This document shows positions 1 through 9,556 of a DNA stretch of 23,259 bases, in pieces (within the stretch, counting starts at the first letter, position 1; every line of letters starts with the position of its first letter). The notes under the pieces were generated by a model. The model was given only the letters and a program-made list of their open reading frames with translations. It was not told where the DNA came from and did not search any database. The stretch is from the NCBI GenBank assembly GCA_002081555.1, contig MZNV01001045.1:1-23259 (forward strand), in the 5' to 3' direction. A program made the position numbers and the translations under genes. The stretch comes from Protostelium mycophagum (taxonomy: Eukaryota; Evosea; Variosea; Protosteliida; Protosteliaceae).

Positions 1-11
1 GTCATACATAC

Positions 12-757
12 TGGTGGCAGGGTGAAGTTGGGGAAATCTGAAATATCTACTTCTGCGCTCAGCCGTGACTTCACATATTTGGAGGAAGCGTCAGACATAA
101 ATTTACGTTCTGTTGCAGTGGAGATGGAACTTGCAAGCAGATCGGGAAGATCTGTCAACCTTTCCGCAATAATCTTCAACCTGTTCGTCATCTCATCTAA
201 ATTTGTGTTAGAATGTTACATCCACAACGAGAATGTGACAAGAATGATCTCATCTTGAAAGACGACTTTTCCGTGAAATTTCATGTTACGTATCCCTGTA
301 ACGCCCATAAAGACAAGTTGAGGCCAACGGCACAGCAACACCACAAAACGAGAATATGACAAGAGATGCCGCCACTATGCGAGCTAGAATTTTTGCAGCC
401 AAGCATTTGGTCTAAGCATATGAAATCACCTTGAGACGGTTAGAGGAGGTGGTGGTGGTTGGCGACAAGACGATACGGACGAGCTGTGGAAAGGGTCAGA
501 AAAATGTAAAGATGATCTGACCGACATTTCAAAATAAGAGAGGCCGAGCGTGCGGTTGAACGTTCCTACCTTCGAAACAGCTCGAGATGAAATCCTCGGA
601 CCACCGCTATGAAACCAACAGACGTCAGAATGTTAAAATAAAAAAACAACTCAACGTCTTCAAGACAACTGGCGCTGTCGTCTTACCTTCTTGGCCGGTC
701 GTGTGGTTGTTTCGATCGGGTGTTTATGATTATAAGATCATATAGATGGGCGATCAT
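12..757 (-). CDS. Unrecognised protein, partial (runs off the left edge)
   Basis: Four minus-strand exons join in consistent phase: 757-687 (from an ATG), 606-570, 483-430 and 191-12. A splice donor (GTATGT) at the window edge suggests further exons to the left. Donors are GTAAG, GTAGG and GTGAT; acceptors end in CATAG, CCACAG and GATGAG. The last exon gives a helical-looking segment containing MTNRLKIIAERLTDLPDLL, then a stretch ending FPNFTLPP. The middle is basic and Ser/Thr-rich (PTTTTSSNRLK). I do not recognise a family. The acceptor of the last exon is the weakest point: a nearer AG (TTTAG) gives an immediate stop in the phase required, so GATGAG was chosen to keep the frame. Real exons seem likely, but the exact model is uncertain. 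Confidence 0.4.
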
Positions 758-1034
758 TTCTGAATTTTCGTAGATTTCAATGAAAACTACAATGATAAAC
801 TACAACGCCAGGCCGAGTTGTAGACTTGTCTTTTGAGGATTTTTCATCAGATAATTAGAAAGACAAGAACGGATATAGAGAGTTGAAGTCAGACAAGTCT
901 ACAACACAATCAGACCCAAATAAGGTTCTATGCTCTGTGTTTTAGTTTTGGATCTCTTTAAGAAATGGAAGACATGATGTAATTAATCTTGGAAATGTGA
1001 TCGACATCAGGATCATTTGACATTTTCACACGGT

Positions 1035-4000
1035 TTATTTTTCATCTTTGGGAATGATGAAAGAATGTGAAATGTCTTTGTTGGCCAACTGCAAACACAA
1101 CACAAGACTCGGTGGCACATCTCCATACACCTACATGCCTCAGCCGTCGCTTCATCAAAACATGATAAAGTCCTCACCTTCCAAAGCAATTGGTCATCTT
1201 GATACATCGCATTGTCGCGCCAATAGAAGGCGTTGTTTGTGTCATAGCCGAGAGGGGCGAAATACTAAGAGGTGATCAGAAACATGATGTAGACTTGGAC
1301 AAACGCAGTCAAGTTGTTACAACAATTGCACACCAAAAAGTCGCAGAGGATCTGTAAGATTGAATGATGACGTCATCTCACGTGATCTTCGCCGTCCTTG
1401 TACCACTTGAATCTCTCTACAACTCTGGAATTCTTTTCTGTGCTTTCGCGCCATTCCAATGTTTCACCGTCCCAGATCCCGCTTCCTGAAAAGATTCAAA
1501 ATTTAAATATAACTTTCCCGCGCTTTTACTCGAATTCAATTTCCACTGGACTTTCTCGCAATTTTCACGTAAAATTACCTATTGTCATGGGTGACCCAAC
1601 AGAAGGGATGAATTGTCTTCCATTCCAAGAAAGATGCCACTTGATCTTACTTCCCCTGTGAAATATCAGCGAAATTTCACTCGAGATCCACGTCATCATG
1701 TCCTGACCATCGTGTTACGGATTTGTTGAAGGGGTCAAAGAGCCAGGAGTCTGTCTGCTTTTTGTTTGTGATCATGCCGCCCTTTGTGTGGTCGCAGTAT
1801 AATATCTTCAGTGTGGTGGCCTGAATTTTTCAGGAAAAATACGAGGATTTTCTTTGAATTTGGAAGAGTTTTCAAGTTGAAAATCGGGAAATTACCTTGT
1901 CTTCGACTTCAAGACCGTTTCTTGTCATATTGACACTGTTCAGTCTCAAGTCAAGGGCCAGCGCCCAACTTATGATATCATCTTCGTTCTGGGAACGAAG
2001 ATAGTAGGTGTGTTTCGTCTTGTCTACAACGCAAATCACGAATAATTCATCCAGTTGGTCCCCGACTTTCCAGCTCTGGCAAGGGTCAGTTTTATTCTTT
2101 TGAAAAATCGTGTTTTGAAATATTTTAATTTGAAAGAATGAATACAAATCCTGAATTCATTCTTTCAAATTAAAATAATTTCAAAATTAAAAAAATTCAA
2201 AATAAAAAAAAAAGTTCAAATTGAAAAAAAATTCAAATTAAAAAAAATGTTCAAATTTAAAAACAGAATTTCACCTTCTGCAGCCACGATTGGTCTTGGC
2301 TATGTTCTGTTTTAATACAAGTTATCTCCGTCAAGACAATATCCACCCTGCGGTTACCCTTCTCTACTCCCTTATGAGACTTTGTGACTGACATGAACCT
2401 GTCACTTGACAGGTAGACCTGTGAAATTTCAGTGAGATTTCGAGTTTTGATGGATACCCTTTGGAGTTTCCATTTTCCGTTTTTGAGGATTTCTAAGCTC
2501 CCTTTTTTTATGACTTCCGACGCGTAAGAACTGGACGATTTCCTGGATTTTCGTCACATTATAGTTCTACAACGAGGTACGTAAGTAATTTTTTATATTT
2601 AAAATGGATATACACTGTATCAAAAATTCTCCAAAACGATGACGTCATCACCGCGCGTTTTCCAAATTGATGACGTCATCACGCTTTTTCCCAGAAATTT
2701 CTCACCTCAGTATGGACTTTGCAGATTTGTCGATCTTATCAGACACGGTCATGGACAGCCTTCCCGCAGATTTTATGACGGGGGTAAAACTCAGTGAGGA
2801 AGGAGATGCGCTGCCACGTGGAGGGCTTGCCACTTTGAGTCTTGGCTCTATTGTGTGAGAGAAAAGGCGAGAATCTTTGGACTGGGGGGTGGTCAGAACG
2901 ACTTCGGTCTGTGCTTTGGGAAATATGAGGCGGCGGGGCCGCCCACGTTAAAAATTCACGAGATATTTAATTCAACTTAATATAGTGATTGTGGCTCCAT
3001 GATAAGATGGTTTTTGAAACGGTGAGTTTGTTTTTTGTGGTTTCTCGCAAACAATCAACCCCAGGAAAATCAAACTGCGGCAGTGCCGCAGCAAAGCCAC
3101 ATGACGACAATGTGTCATTTTCATATGACGTCTTACCCCATCCACCGCCTTTTGTAGATCGGCGACCCACATGAGTGCCTCGCTTTCCTTTACTCTCAAT
3201 GTGGCTGTAGACTCTCTATGATGCAAAATATTCGCTGGTAGATTGTTCTTGTTACCTCCCGTGCTCGCTGTTATTTTTCAGTGAAATTTCGTGGAAACGG
3301 ATGGAAATCTCGAGGAAATTTCGGAGAAATGTGAGGGAGATAACCTGGAACTCCGTAGAAGATCTGTTGTTTTTTGGGATGTACGATTTGGACGATGTTC
3401 TTCTCGATCAAGAAGATCTTGGTGTCTGCGAGGTTGATCACACCAAAGTATTCAGTAGGGTCGTCCTACAAGAGATTCAGGGTTCGATAACACTCCCCGA
3501 CTCTTTTTTCACATTTTTTGCCGATATTTTTTTAGACGATTAAAATTGCCAAATCCACTGCGCGGGAATCGCCCGAATTCAAAATTTAAGTCTGACCTGT
3601 GGCGTTCTGTAGTAGCACAACACGCCGTCGTGGAGGATCATGTGCCTCTGGACAAACACATTTAGAACTTTGATCTCGGCCGTCCCCGTTCTAATGATTG
3701 CATTTTCAATCTTTGGTCCAGTCTGCGGTGTCTCTGCCGCGATGACTGAAAATCCGTCAATCTCTCGTTGTATTAAGTCTGACCTGTGGCGTTCTGTAGT
3801 AGCACAACACGCCGTCGTGGAGGATCATGTGCCTCTGGACAAACACATTTAGAACTTTGATCTCGGCCGTCCCCGTTCTAATGATTGCATTTTCAATCTT
3901 TGGTCCAGTCTGCGGTGTCTCTGCCGCGATGACTGAAAATCCGTCAATCTCTCGTTGTAGGCCGATATTTTTTGAGACGGTTAAAATTGCTGTAATGCCA

Positions 4001-6924
4001 AATCCACCGCGCGGGAATCGCCCGAATTCAAAATTTAAATCTGACCTGTGGCGTTCTGTAGTAGCACAACACACCGTCGTGAAGGATCATGTGCCTCTGG
4101 ACAAAAACATTTAGAACTTTGATCTCGGCCGTCCCCGTTCTGATGATTGCATTTTCAATCTTTGGTCCAGTCTGCGGTGTCTCTGCCGCGATGACTGAAA
4201 ATCCGTCAATCTCTCGTTGTAGATGGCAGAGAATGTCGGTTTACAATGGTAACTACAACTGACCCTTCTCTTCGACTTGTTGCATCATGTTCTCCCTCCT
4301 CATCGCGCCATATTTAACGGGCGAGCTCTGTCTGTTTGGCCTGGAAAGTATTCAGAAAATAAATTCTGTCAGGATGATTCGGCCGTTGTAGATATGATCA
4401 CAGAAGTATGCATGAAATTTCCCAGAAAAACGGGTGAAATATCCACATAATTCGACGAAATTTCACCTGTAGAATGACCTTGATGATGAACAAGGGCCGT
4501 CTGCCATGAGCCCTGATAAATCGACTGTTTTTCTTGCAAGTGTAGCGAAAGAGGTAGCCCGAAGTAAATCCACCACAGACCCGTTGTTTTGTGTGAGGGG
4601 GCTGGTGTTGCTTTTTCCCTGAAATTTCAGTGAATTTTCGTATTTATTTTTATATCATTTCGAGAAACTTTCGTGTCGGGTAGAATATCACGGAAGACTG
4701 GATGAAATTTCGAGTTACATACAGTGATCCATGGGTGGTACAGTGCTTTCTTTGCGTCTAATCTTTTTGACACATCAACCTGCAGGAGTTCGTCCACAAA
4801 CTTCTTCGCCTCATCCGAAATATTTTTCCAGAATTCCTCGGGAAAATCGTGTTGGCCCGATAAGATGGCGTTTTCTGCACAAATCAGTCTGTGGATGTGG
4901 GGTGCAGGGTGTGCTTCATCTACAACAGATGCGGACACATAACGATAGTGGTGCCGGCACATTCTCCGGCTTTTCCAAACATTTTTTCACGTATTTATGC
5001 ATGTTGTTGGTGATCTCCGGCTATTGCCATATCTCAAACACTCCGATACAGATTAGCTAAATTTGACAACAGAGGCAAAAATGTGCCGACGAACGTTTTC
5101 AAAGTCCGCACGGGCGGCCGCGGCTCTGCCGCAGAGCAGAAGTCCTTTAGTTTACATGGTAGACAATATACGTGGCTCAATTGTTTGACCCGATCTACAA
5201 CGGATGAAAATAGTGTGTGATGACGTCATCACCTAAATCGGGGGTCTCTTTGTTGAAAAAATACCAGAAGGGTGTGTTGAATAAGAAATCTGTGTCATCT
5301 CGTTGCTCTTGGCAACTGAAAAATGGCGGGAAACCGCACAATCTGGAACTATCAACGAACGTCACAGACAATTTTTTCCAAAACATTTATATACACATAT
5401 AAATGATATCTCATAAGATATCATACTCTCATCACGAAACTTGATATAAAGATAGAAATGATTAAGATTAAAATACTCACAAAATATATGTCATGACACC
5501 AATACTCCAGCAGTCCACCGTCATGGAATGTGCTTCTTTCTTTACAAGTTCTGGTGCCTGAAAAATCAGCGAAAAACCTTTGACCATCTACAATGAAAAT
5601 TCGCATTACTTTGTAACCCAGTGTTCCCAGGGGTGTCGCCATTCCTTCGGCTTCTGACGTGGCAAAACCGAAATCTACAAGTTTTATTCTGATGCTACCA
5701 CCAGGAGCTTCGTATGAGAGAATGTTTTCTGGCTGTAAAAATTCAGTGAAAATTCCACGATTTCCAAGTTGAGTTCATAGGTTTTTTTTGGAGACGTGAT
5801 CATGATATCATAGCAAATGAATATGACATCATGATTTTAGAACAAAGGTATCTCACCTTGATATCTCTGTGTGCGATTCCCTTGCTGTGCATGTATGAAA
5901 CTGCATCTAAAAGCTCCTTTACAACTTTCTTTGCATCGTTTTCAGAGTATGTCTTCTTATCACATAACGTATCGAATAATGGCTCCCCTTCTGCCCTGTG
6001 ACGTGTCATCGTGACGTCATATTACAACTCGTTATGATATCGTGAGTGATGTCATCGTGATCTTCGATTTTTCTCAGAAGATCACAGTTTCTTTTAGAAA
6101 ATTGAAATAAAATGACAAAAATATTAAAATATCAAAGAACTCACAGCTCCATGATCATGAACAATTCTTTCTCTGTTCTCATCACATTTCTCAGCTGTAC
6201 ACGTCATCAATGACCCTCTACAACGCTGTAGACTCACCGAGATGATATTGGGGTGGTTCAGCTCCCTCATCACTTTGATCTCTCTCAACAGGGACCGGTT
6301 TAATTTTAATTTTACTGTGTCGATGATTTTGATGGCGACCTGTAGAAGTTTGACTTTTCAAAGTTTTAGTTATTTGTGTCTTATGCTATGGCTGTGAAAA
6401 ATTCATGATAATGATGATGAAAAGTCTTACCAGCTCGTTTGTGTTCTTGTCCACAGCACTAAAAACAGTACTCGTGGCTCCTCTATGACGACATTAATGG
6501 ATATGATGGTTTAGACATGAGGAACTTACTCTCCTAATTGATCTTTGAAGGTGTACAAGGCATCGACATCAGCGTCCACGACTAAGGGAAGTTCTTTTTC
6601 GATGTCGGTGTATAGAGTCTTCTCATCAAGTATCTAGAAAAAATGAACAAAGCTCAAAAAATGTTGTTGTCGCCTCCATCTGAATTAACGTGACCTCACA
6701 AAATGATGATATAATTTACCGTATCAACAAGCTTTTTATCTAAATTTTCCATCATGCCGGCCATTTGGCTCTGTAGGTTCTGTGATGATGAGTATCGGGG
6801 GTCGAATTATACCCAACAGGAATCATATACAATTCGACGTCACCTTGTTGAAAATGGCAGACGACAATCTCTGACTAGTCCTCCTCTTATTTTCATCTTT
6901 TATAAAGACTTGACGTAAGCTCAT
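1035..6924 (-). CDS. CAMK-like Ser/Thr protein kinase with two PH domains, 25 exons
   Basis: Predicted 914 aa from ATG at 6924 to TAA at 1035. Exons by high ends: 6924, 6779, 6633, 6482, 6339, 6194, 5995, 5732, 5557, 5342, 4919, 4618, 4340, 4194 (or 3932 or 3745), 3465, 3213, 2908, 2542, 2418, 2075, 1820, 1655, 1485, 1264, 1088. Kinase domain, about residues 76-365: glycine loop LGEGATSTVF, VAIK lysine about 103, HRDIKPEN with Asp about 194, DFG Asp about 216, GTLGYKAPE, LLCGFPPFF and a closing HPWIT. These fit an active CAMK-group enzyme that phosphorylates Ser/Thr with ATP. First PH domain about 445-557, second about 635-760 (YYLRSQNEDDIISWALAL), suggesting phosphoinositide or membrane recruitment (inference). 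Residues 762-914 contain WHLSWNGRQF and GIWDGETLEW and belong to no family I know. Every exon junction keeps phase, which argues for an intact gene. Some acceptors are unusual (GTTGTAG, CATAGAG). Confidence 0.85.
2121..2177. repeat. Perfect inverted repeat (hairpin) in a kinase-gene intron
   Basis: Arms of about 23 nt at 2121-2143 and 2155-2177 are perfectly complementary around an 11-nt loop. The pairing can be extended outward past a one-base bulge through TTTTGAAAT / ATTTCAAAA. It lies in the intron between the exons at 2075 and 2275, next to an A-rich low-complexity run (2180-2260). Confidence 0.8.
3597..4194 (-). repeat. Three tandem copies of one PH-domain exon inside the kinase gene
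   Basis: Three 149-nt copies lie at 4194-4046, 3932-3784 and 3745-3597 (transcript order), each within a longer repeated unit of about 180 bp. The second and third look identical. The first differs from them at four positions in the exon, all synonymous third-base changes in the PH reading frame. Each copy has its own acceptor (GATTTTCAG) and donor (CAG followed by GTCAGA). The intron after the first copy (toward 3961) and the one after the third (toward 3519) are also homologous, so exon plus intron was duplicated. Between the second and third copies the intron is almost gone. Each exon enters in phase 1 and leaves in phase 0, so only one copy can be used per mRNA without a frameshift. Confidence 0.85.
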
Positions 6925-6939
6925 TGTTGTTGATATTTA

Positions 6940-7165
6940 ATGGCCCAGAAGCTTGTTTTGTGAGAGCCGATCAAAAAAATGGATAAGTGAACATCTGACA
7001 CGAGAGTCTACAATCACAAAAACTGACAGCTCATCCCATGAGGACGGCATCATCGAGGAAATGATGTGGTTTTTAGACATTTCCAGCTGGAGGGGAGGAC
7101 AAGGCTTTCCACTTGAATCGGCCACAACTTTGAACAAGCAAATGTTGATGTGCTTTGAAAAATAA
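6940..7165 (+). CDS. Candidate small protein (51 aa), two exons
   Basis: ATG at 6940 opens exon 6940-6959. A donor (TT then GTGAGA) and an acceptor (ACTGACAG at 7029) join it in phase to 7030-7165, ending in TAA. The predicted protein includes HEDGIIEEMMWFLDISSWRG and has no recognised domain. The start is only 15 bp from the kinase start on the opposite strand, so the two would share a divergent promoter. An A-rich AATAATAAAA follows the stop. An overlapping minus-strand ORF exists but lacks comparable signals. Evidence is limited to splice-site style and open frame, so it could be noncoding. Confidence 0.35.
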
Positions 7166-7390
7166 TAAAAGGCATAACATGAAAATCTAAATGAAAAAAG
7201 TGCCAAAATGTACATGTCGATCCCAATTGTTTGATTTGGATGATTGTCTATTAATTATTTCGATGATTAACATGCTATTGCATGTAAAAGTGAATAAAGT
7301 CTCAATAAAATTGGTGTCCTGAGCAAACGCTCGGCAGTGTATTGACGATCATCGTCTTCTTGTTTTTTTTCACCCATGTCGCACATATGA

Positions 7391-7992
7391 TTAGCGCTTG
7401 GCCTTGGATCTATTCCTTGGGAGTGATATGAGCTTTTGTGTCTTCTGATCAAAATAGATGTTGAACGTTCTAAGAATCTGATTGCATCTGGAGAGGTATC
7501 TGTTTGCCCCCGCGATCTTGTCGGTATAGAAGCCCAGAGTGAAGAAACAAAAAATGCAGAAGAAGCTGCTGAAAAAACTGGCACTTGCTGGCGTGATGAG
7601 TGGCCATTCTGGCGGCCCTGATCGTTCACAATGAAGAAGGGCGTCGATGGCTTCACGTGTATTTAAAGACTAAACGAAGTGAATAAAAATTAAGAGAAAA
7701 TGAATCTATCCTCACTTCGTGACCGGCTATTGCAGGTTGGCACGCGCGTGCCTCTCCGATGAGATAATTTAGCAAGTAATATGCGAAGGACACCGCGAAC
7801 CAGATCAGCAGAACCCACAGTGTACGATGGTAGAATTTTCTCTGTCTATTGACCTCTTGAAGCGTCTTCTTCACCTGTGTCTCGAAAATGTACACATCTA
7901 ATTCCAGTCACTCCACAATCAACCTGAATTTCTTTACCTAACAATTGTGTGGTGGGATCTATTTGAGAGCTTGGTGGCTCGCTCATTGTCAT
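7391..7992 (-). CDS. NEP1R1/Spo7-like nuclear envelope phosphatase regulatory subunit
   Basis: Three exons (7992-7924, 7874-7716, 7669-7391) join in phase 0 to give 168 aa. The first membrane segment is WVLLIWFAVSFAYYLLNYL (about residues 46-64). The second, FFSSFFCIFCFFTLGFY, is followed by a conserved-looking tail containing RCNQILRTFNIYFD and a basic C terminus. This double-membrane-span layout and the tail pattern (RC, then a helix, then a short strand with K-L-I) match the NEP1R1/TMEM188/Spo7 family. Known members bind a CTD-like phosphatase (CTDNEP1/Nem1) at the ER or nuclear envelope and activate lipin, steering lipid synthesis. Human NEP1R1 is about 125 aa; this protein is longer because of its N terminus and a longer loop between the helices. 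The ATG at 7986 is an alternative start. Assignment is by motif memory only. Confidence 0.65.
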
Positions 7993-8391
7993 ATTACCGG
8001 GAAAACGATGATGATGATTACAGATGTGTGCGTAAGTTGCTGAAACAAACACGTCATGAGTCAGCTTCTCTATCCTTGTTTCGATTTCTGAGGGCTGCGA
8101 CCAACCACAACAGGATTAAAACACCTTCCATAAAGGCGTACAAAACCGGAGAAGACAGAACCACTTGTTGAAGAATTTGAATGGCTCATCGTGGAGTGAA
8201 CTGGATGTACATATATCCGTACAGACATCCGAGCCAGGTTGGCTGGTGTAGTGCCCTCCAAAAGTGGTGAGTCAAAACCATAGCTTCAACAGTCTTGGAG
8301 TTGTGCAGTGCATTTGTGGTACATTTGTGTCTGAGATTGATGAGAGAAAGAACATCCAAATAGACAGTCGATCGAACGAGCAGCAAATTTA
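7993..8391. other. Intergenic stretch with a weak minus-strand coding candidate
   Basis: Between the NEP1R1-like start and the eIF4E2-like stop. On the minus strand an open stretch around 8170-8129 can be spliced (donor GAAG|GTGTTT, acceptor GGTCGCAG) to a frame ending TAA at 8018 with EIETRIEKLTHDVFVSATY. No convincing start codon fits that frame, so I do not call a gene. The 13-mer CCAGGTTGGCTGG occurs twice nearby (about 8233 and 8431). Confidence 0.3.
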
Positions 8392-9447
8392 TTAAGGCTT
8401 GCGTGGTTCTCTTCTGTCTCCAAACGCCGGACCAGGTTGGCTGGGTGGCTGGACCTGTGTGTGTGTCGTGTCACTACCAACTACTACACGTCAACATCTC
8501 ATCATATGGACATCAGACGTACCCGAATTTCCGCTGCTGCGGAGGTCATTGCTGGATGAGGTCCGCTGGTAAGTGGTGAAGTCGGTGATGGAGGCAGAAT
8601 GAGCCTTGTAGTCCATGCTCAAGTTTGGAATGGAGTACAAGATGCGCTTCATCCTTTCGCTGAATTTTCAGTGAGATTTCATTTCGAAGAAATTTCCAGG
8701 TGGCTCTCAACTTTTTAAGAAGATGGAAATGAGATGAAAAACATACTGTATCCTCTGTCTGCTCTCTTCATCATTAGCGTCCTTGTTCCACACTGAAATA
8801 ATGTCTTCTTGATATCTGATGGACATGATCACTCCACACAAATCATCTCCAACGTCAAATTGTTCACCAATAATGGCCAAGAGCTGGCCTCATGATCAGA
8901 AAAAAAGGAAAAAATTTGTGGACATGATTCTTCAAAATCAGAACAAGACTCACAAATTCCTCCCAGTAACGGGAAGCAAAACCCTTGCGAAGACGAACAA
9001 CCCATTTTCCACCTAATTTGTTGGCTTCGTCCTGTCCATATCAATAAAAGAAGACATTTCAGAATACTCACTTCCCACATTGGTTTGATTCCCTCTTTGA
9101 AGAGGTGGAAATCATTTCCTGGTGGAAGATCATTAGGTCTGCACATGTGAGAGTAATAACTCCAGAAACCTTCAACAGTGTTGACGGTTCCAACCTGCCT
9201 CCGTTAATTCCGAGTGGTCAGACATCATTTGTAATTTTGATCTCACCATCTTAATGTTCTTCTCATATGTGTCCATGGCTCGTGAGCCTTGGCTTTTCCG
9301 CAGAAACCAAAATGACCAAGTGTGTGCAAGAGGGTGCAGTTCTGAATCTGGCTTCTTTGAAGAGCGAAGTGATCTGCTCGAAGTTTTAGTGCTCTCTTTC
9401 ATTTTCAACAGTTTCCAAGAAGACAAACCTCTTGTCATCTTCCTCAA
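8392..9447 (-). CDS. EIF4E2: eIF4E2/4EHP-like mRNA cap-binding protein
   Basis: Six exons: 9447-9247, 9194-9072, 9031-8954, 8883-8747, 8659-8523 and 8483-8392, about 255 aa. The order of motifs is that of eIF4E-family proteins, closest to 4EHP: HPLAHTWSFWF, VEGFWSYYSHMCRPNDLP, DFHLFKEGIKPMWE, GGKWVVRLRKG, RYWEEF, LLAIIGEQF, GVIMSIRYQEDIISVWNK. PMWE carries the cap-stacking Trp (about 107) and RLRKG the basic cap-phosphate contacts. Class II eIF4E proteins usually repress translation by occupying the cap without recruiting eIF4G; whether this one does is inference. The last exon uses a 39-nt intron; without it a TGA at 8491 ends the protein 19 codons sooner. The start is uncertain: ATG 9402 is also in frame, and an ATG at 9490 opens a plausible acidic N terminus if a short intron or a +1 shift near 9397 is allowed. 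Confidence 0.85.
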
Positions 9448-9556
9448 ATGAACCTGTCTTGGTTTTATTTAGACTGTCATTAGCGTCCATGCTATTTTGT
9501 AAGCAGTGGACTGCTTGTTAAAGATGACAGATCCTGATTTTTGAATGGGAGGATGG
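9448..9556. promoter_or_regulatory. Divergent promoter region between eIF4E2-like and START genes
   Basis: About 110 bp separate the two opposed start codons, so both promoters must lie here or inside first exons. No TATA box or known operator stands out. If the alternative ATG at 9490 is used for the eIF4E2-like gene, the gap shrinks to 66 bp. The motif TCTACAACTCGG lies just inside the START gene start. Confidence 0.4.

Noticed and set aside
3640-4114. Repeated plus-strand ORFs beginning MCLWTN
   Set aside because: They repeat only because the PH exon is triplicated; the coding sense is the minus strand.
4724-5060. Plus-strand ORFs of 72 and 109 codons
   Set aside because: Both are antisense to the kinase C-lobe exon containing HPWIT.
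7436-7621. Plus-strand ORF of 61 codons
   Set aside because: It is the shadow of the last exon of the NEP1R1-like gene, whose minus-strand frame has a membrane helix and consistent splice phases.
8491-8493. TGA as the definite end of the eIF4E2-like gene
   Set aside because: A 39-nt intron with good sites (GTACGT...GTGTAG) removes it and leads in phase to a TAA overlapping an AATAAA signal; kept only as an alternative.
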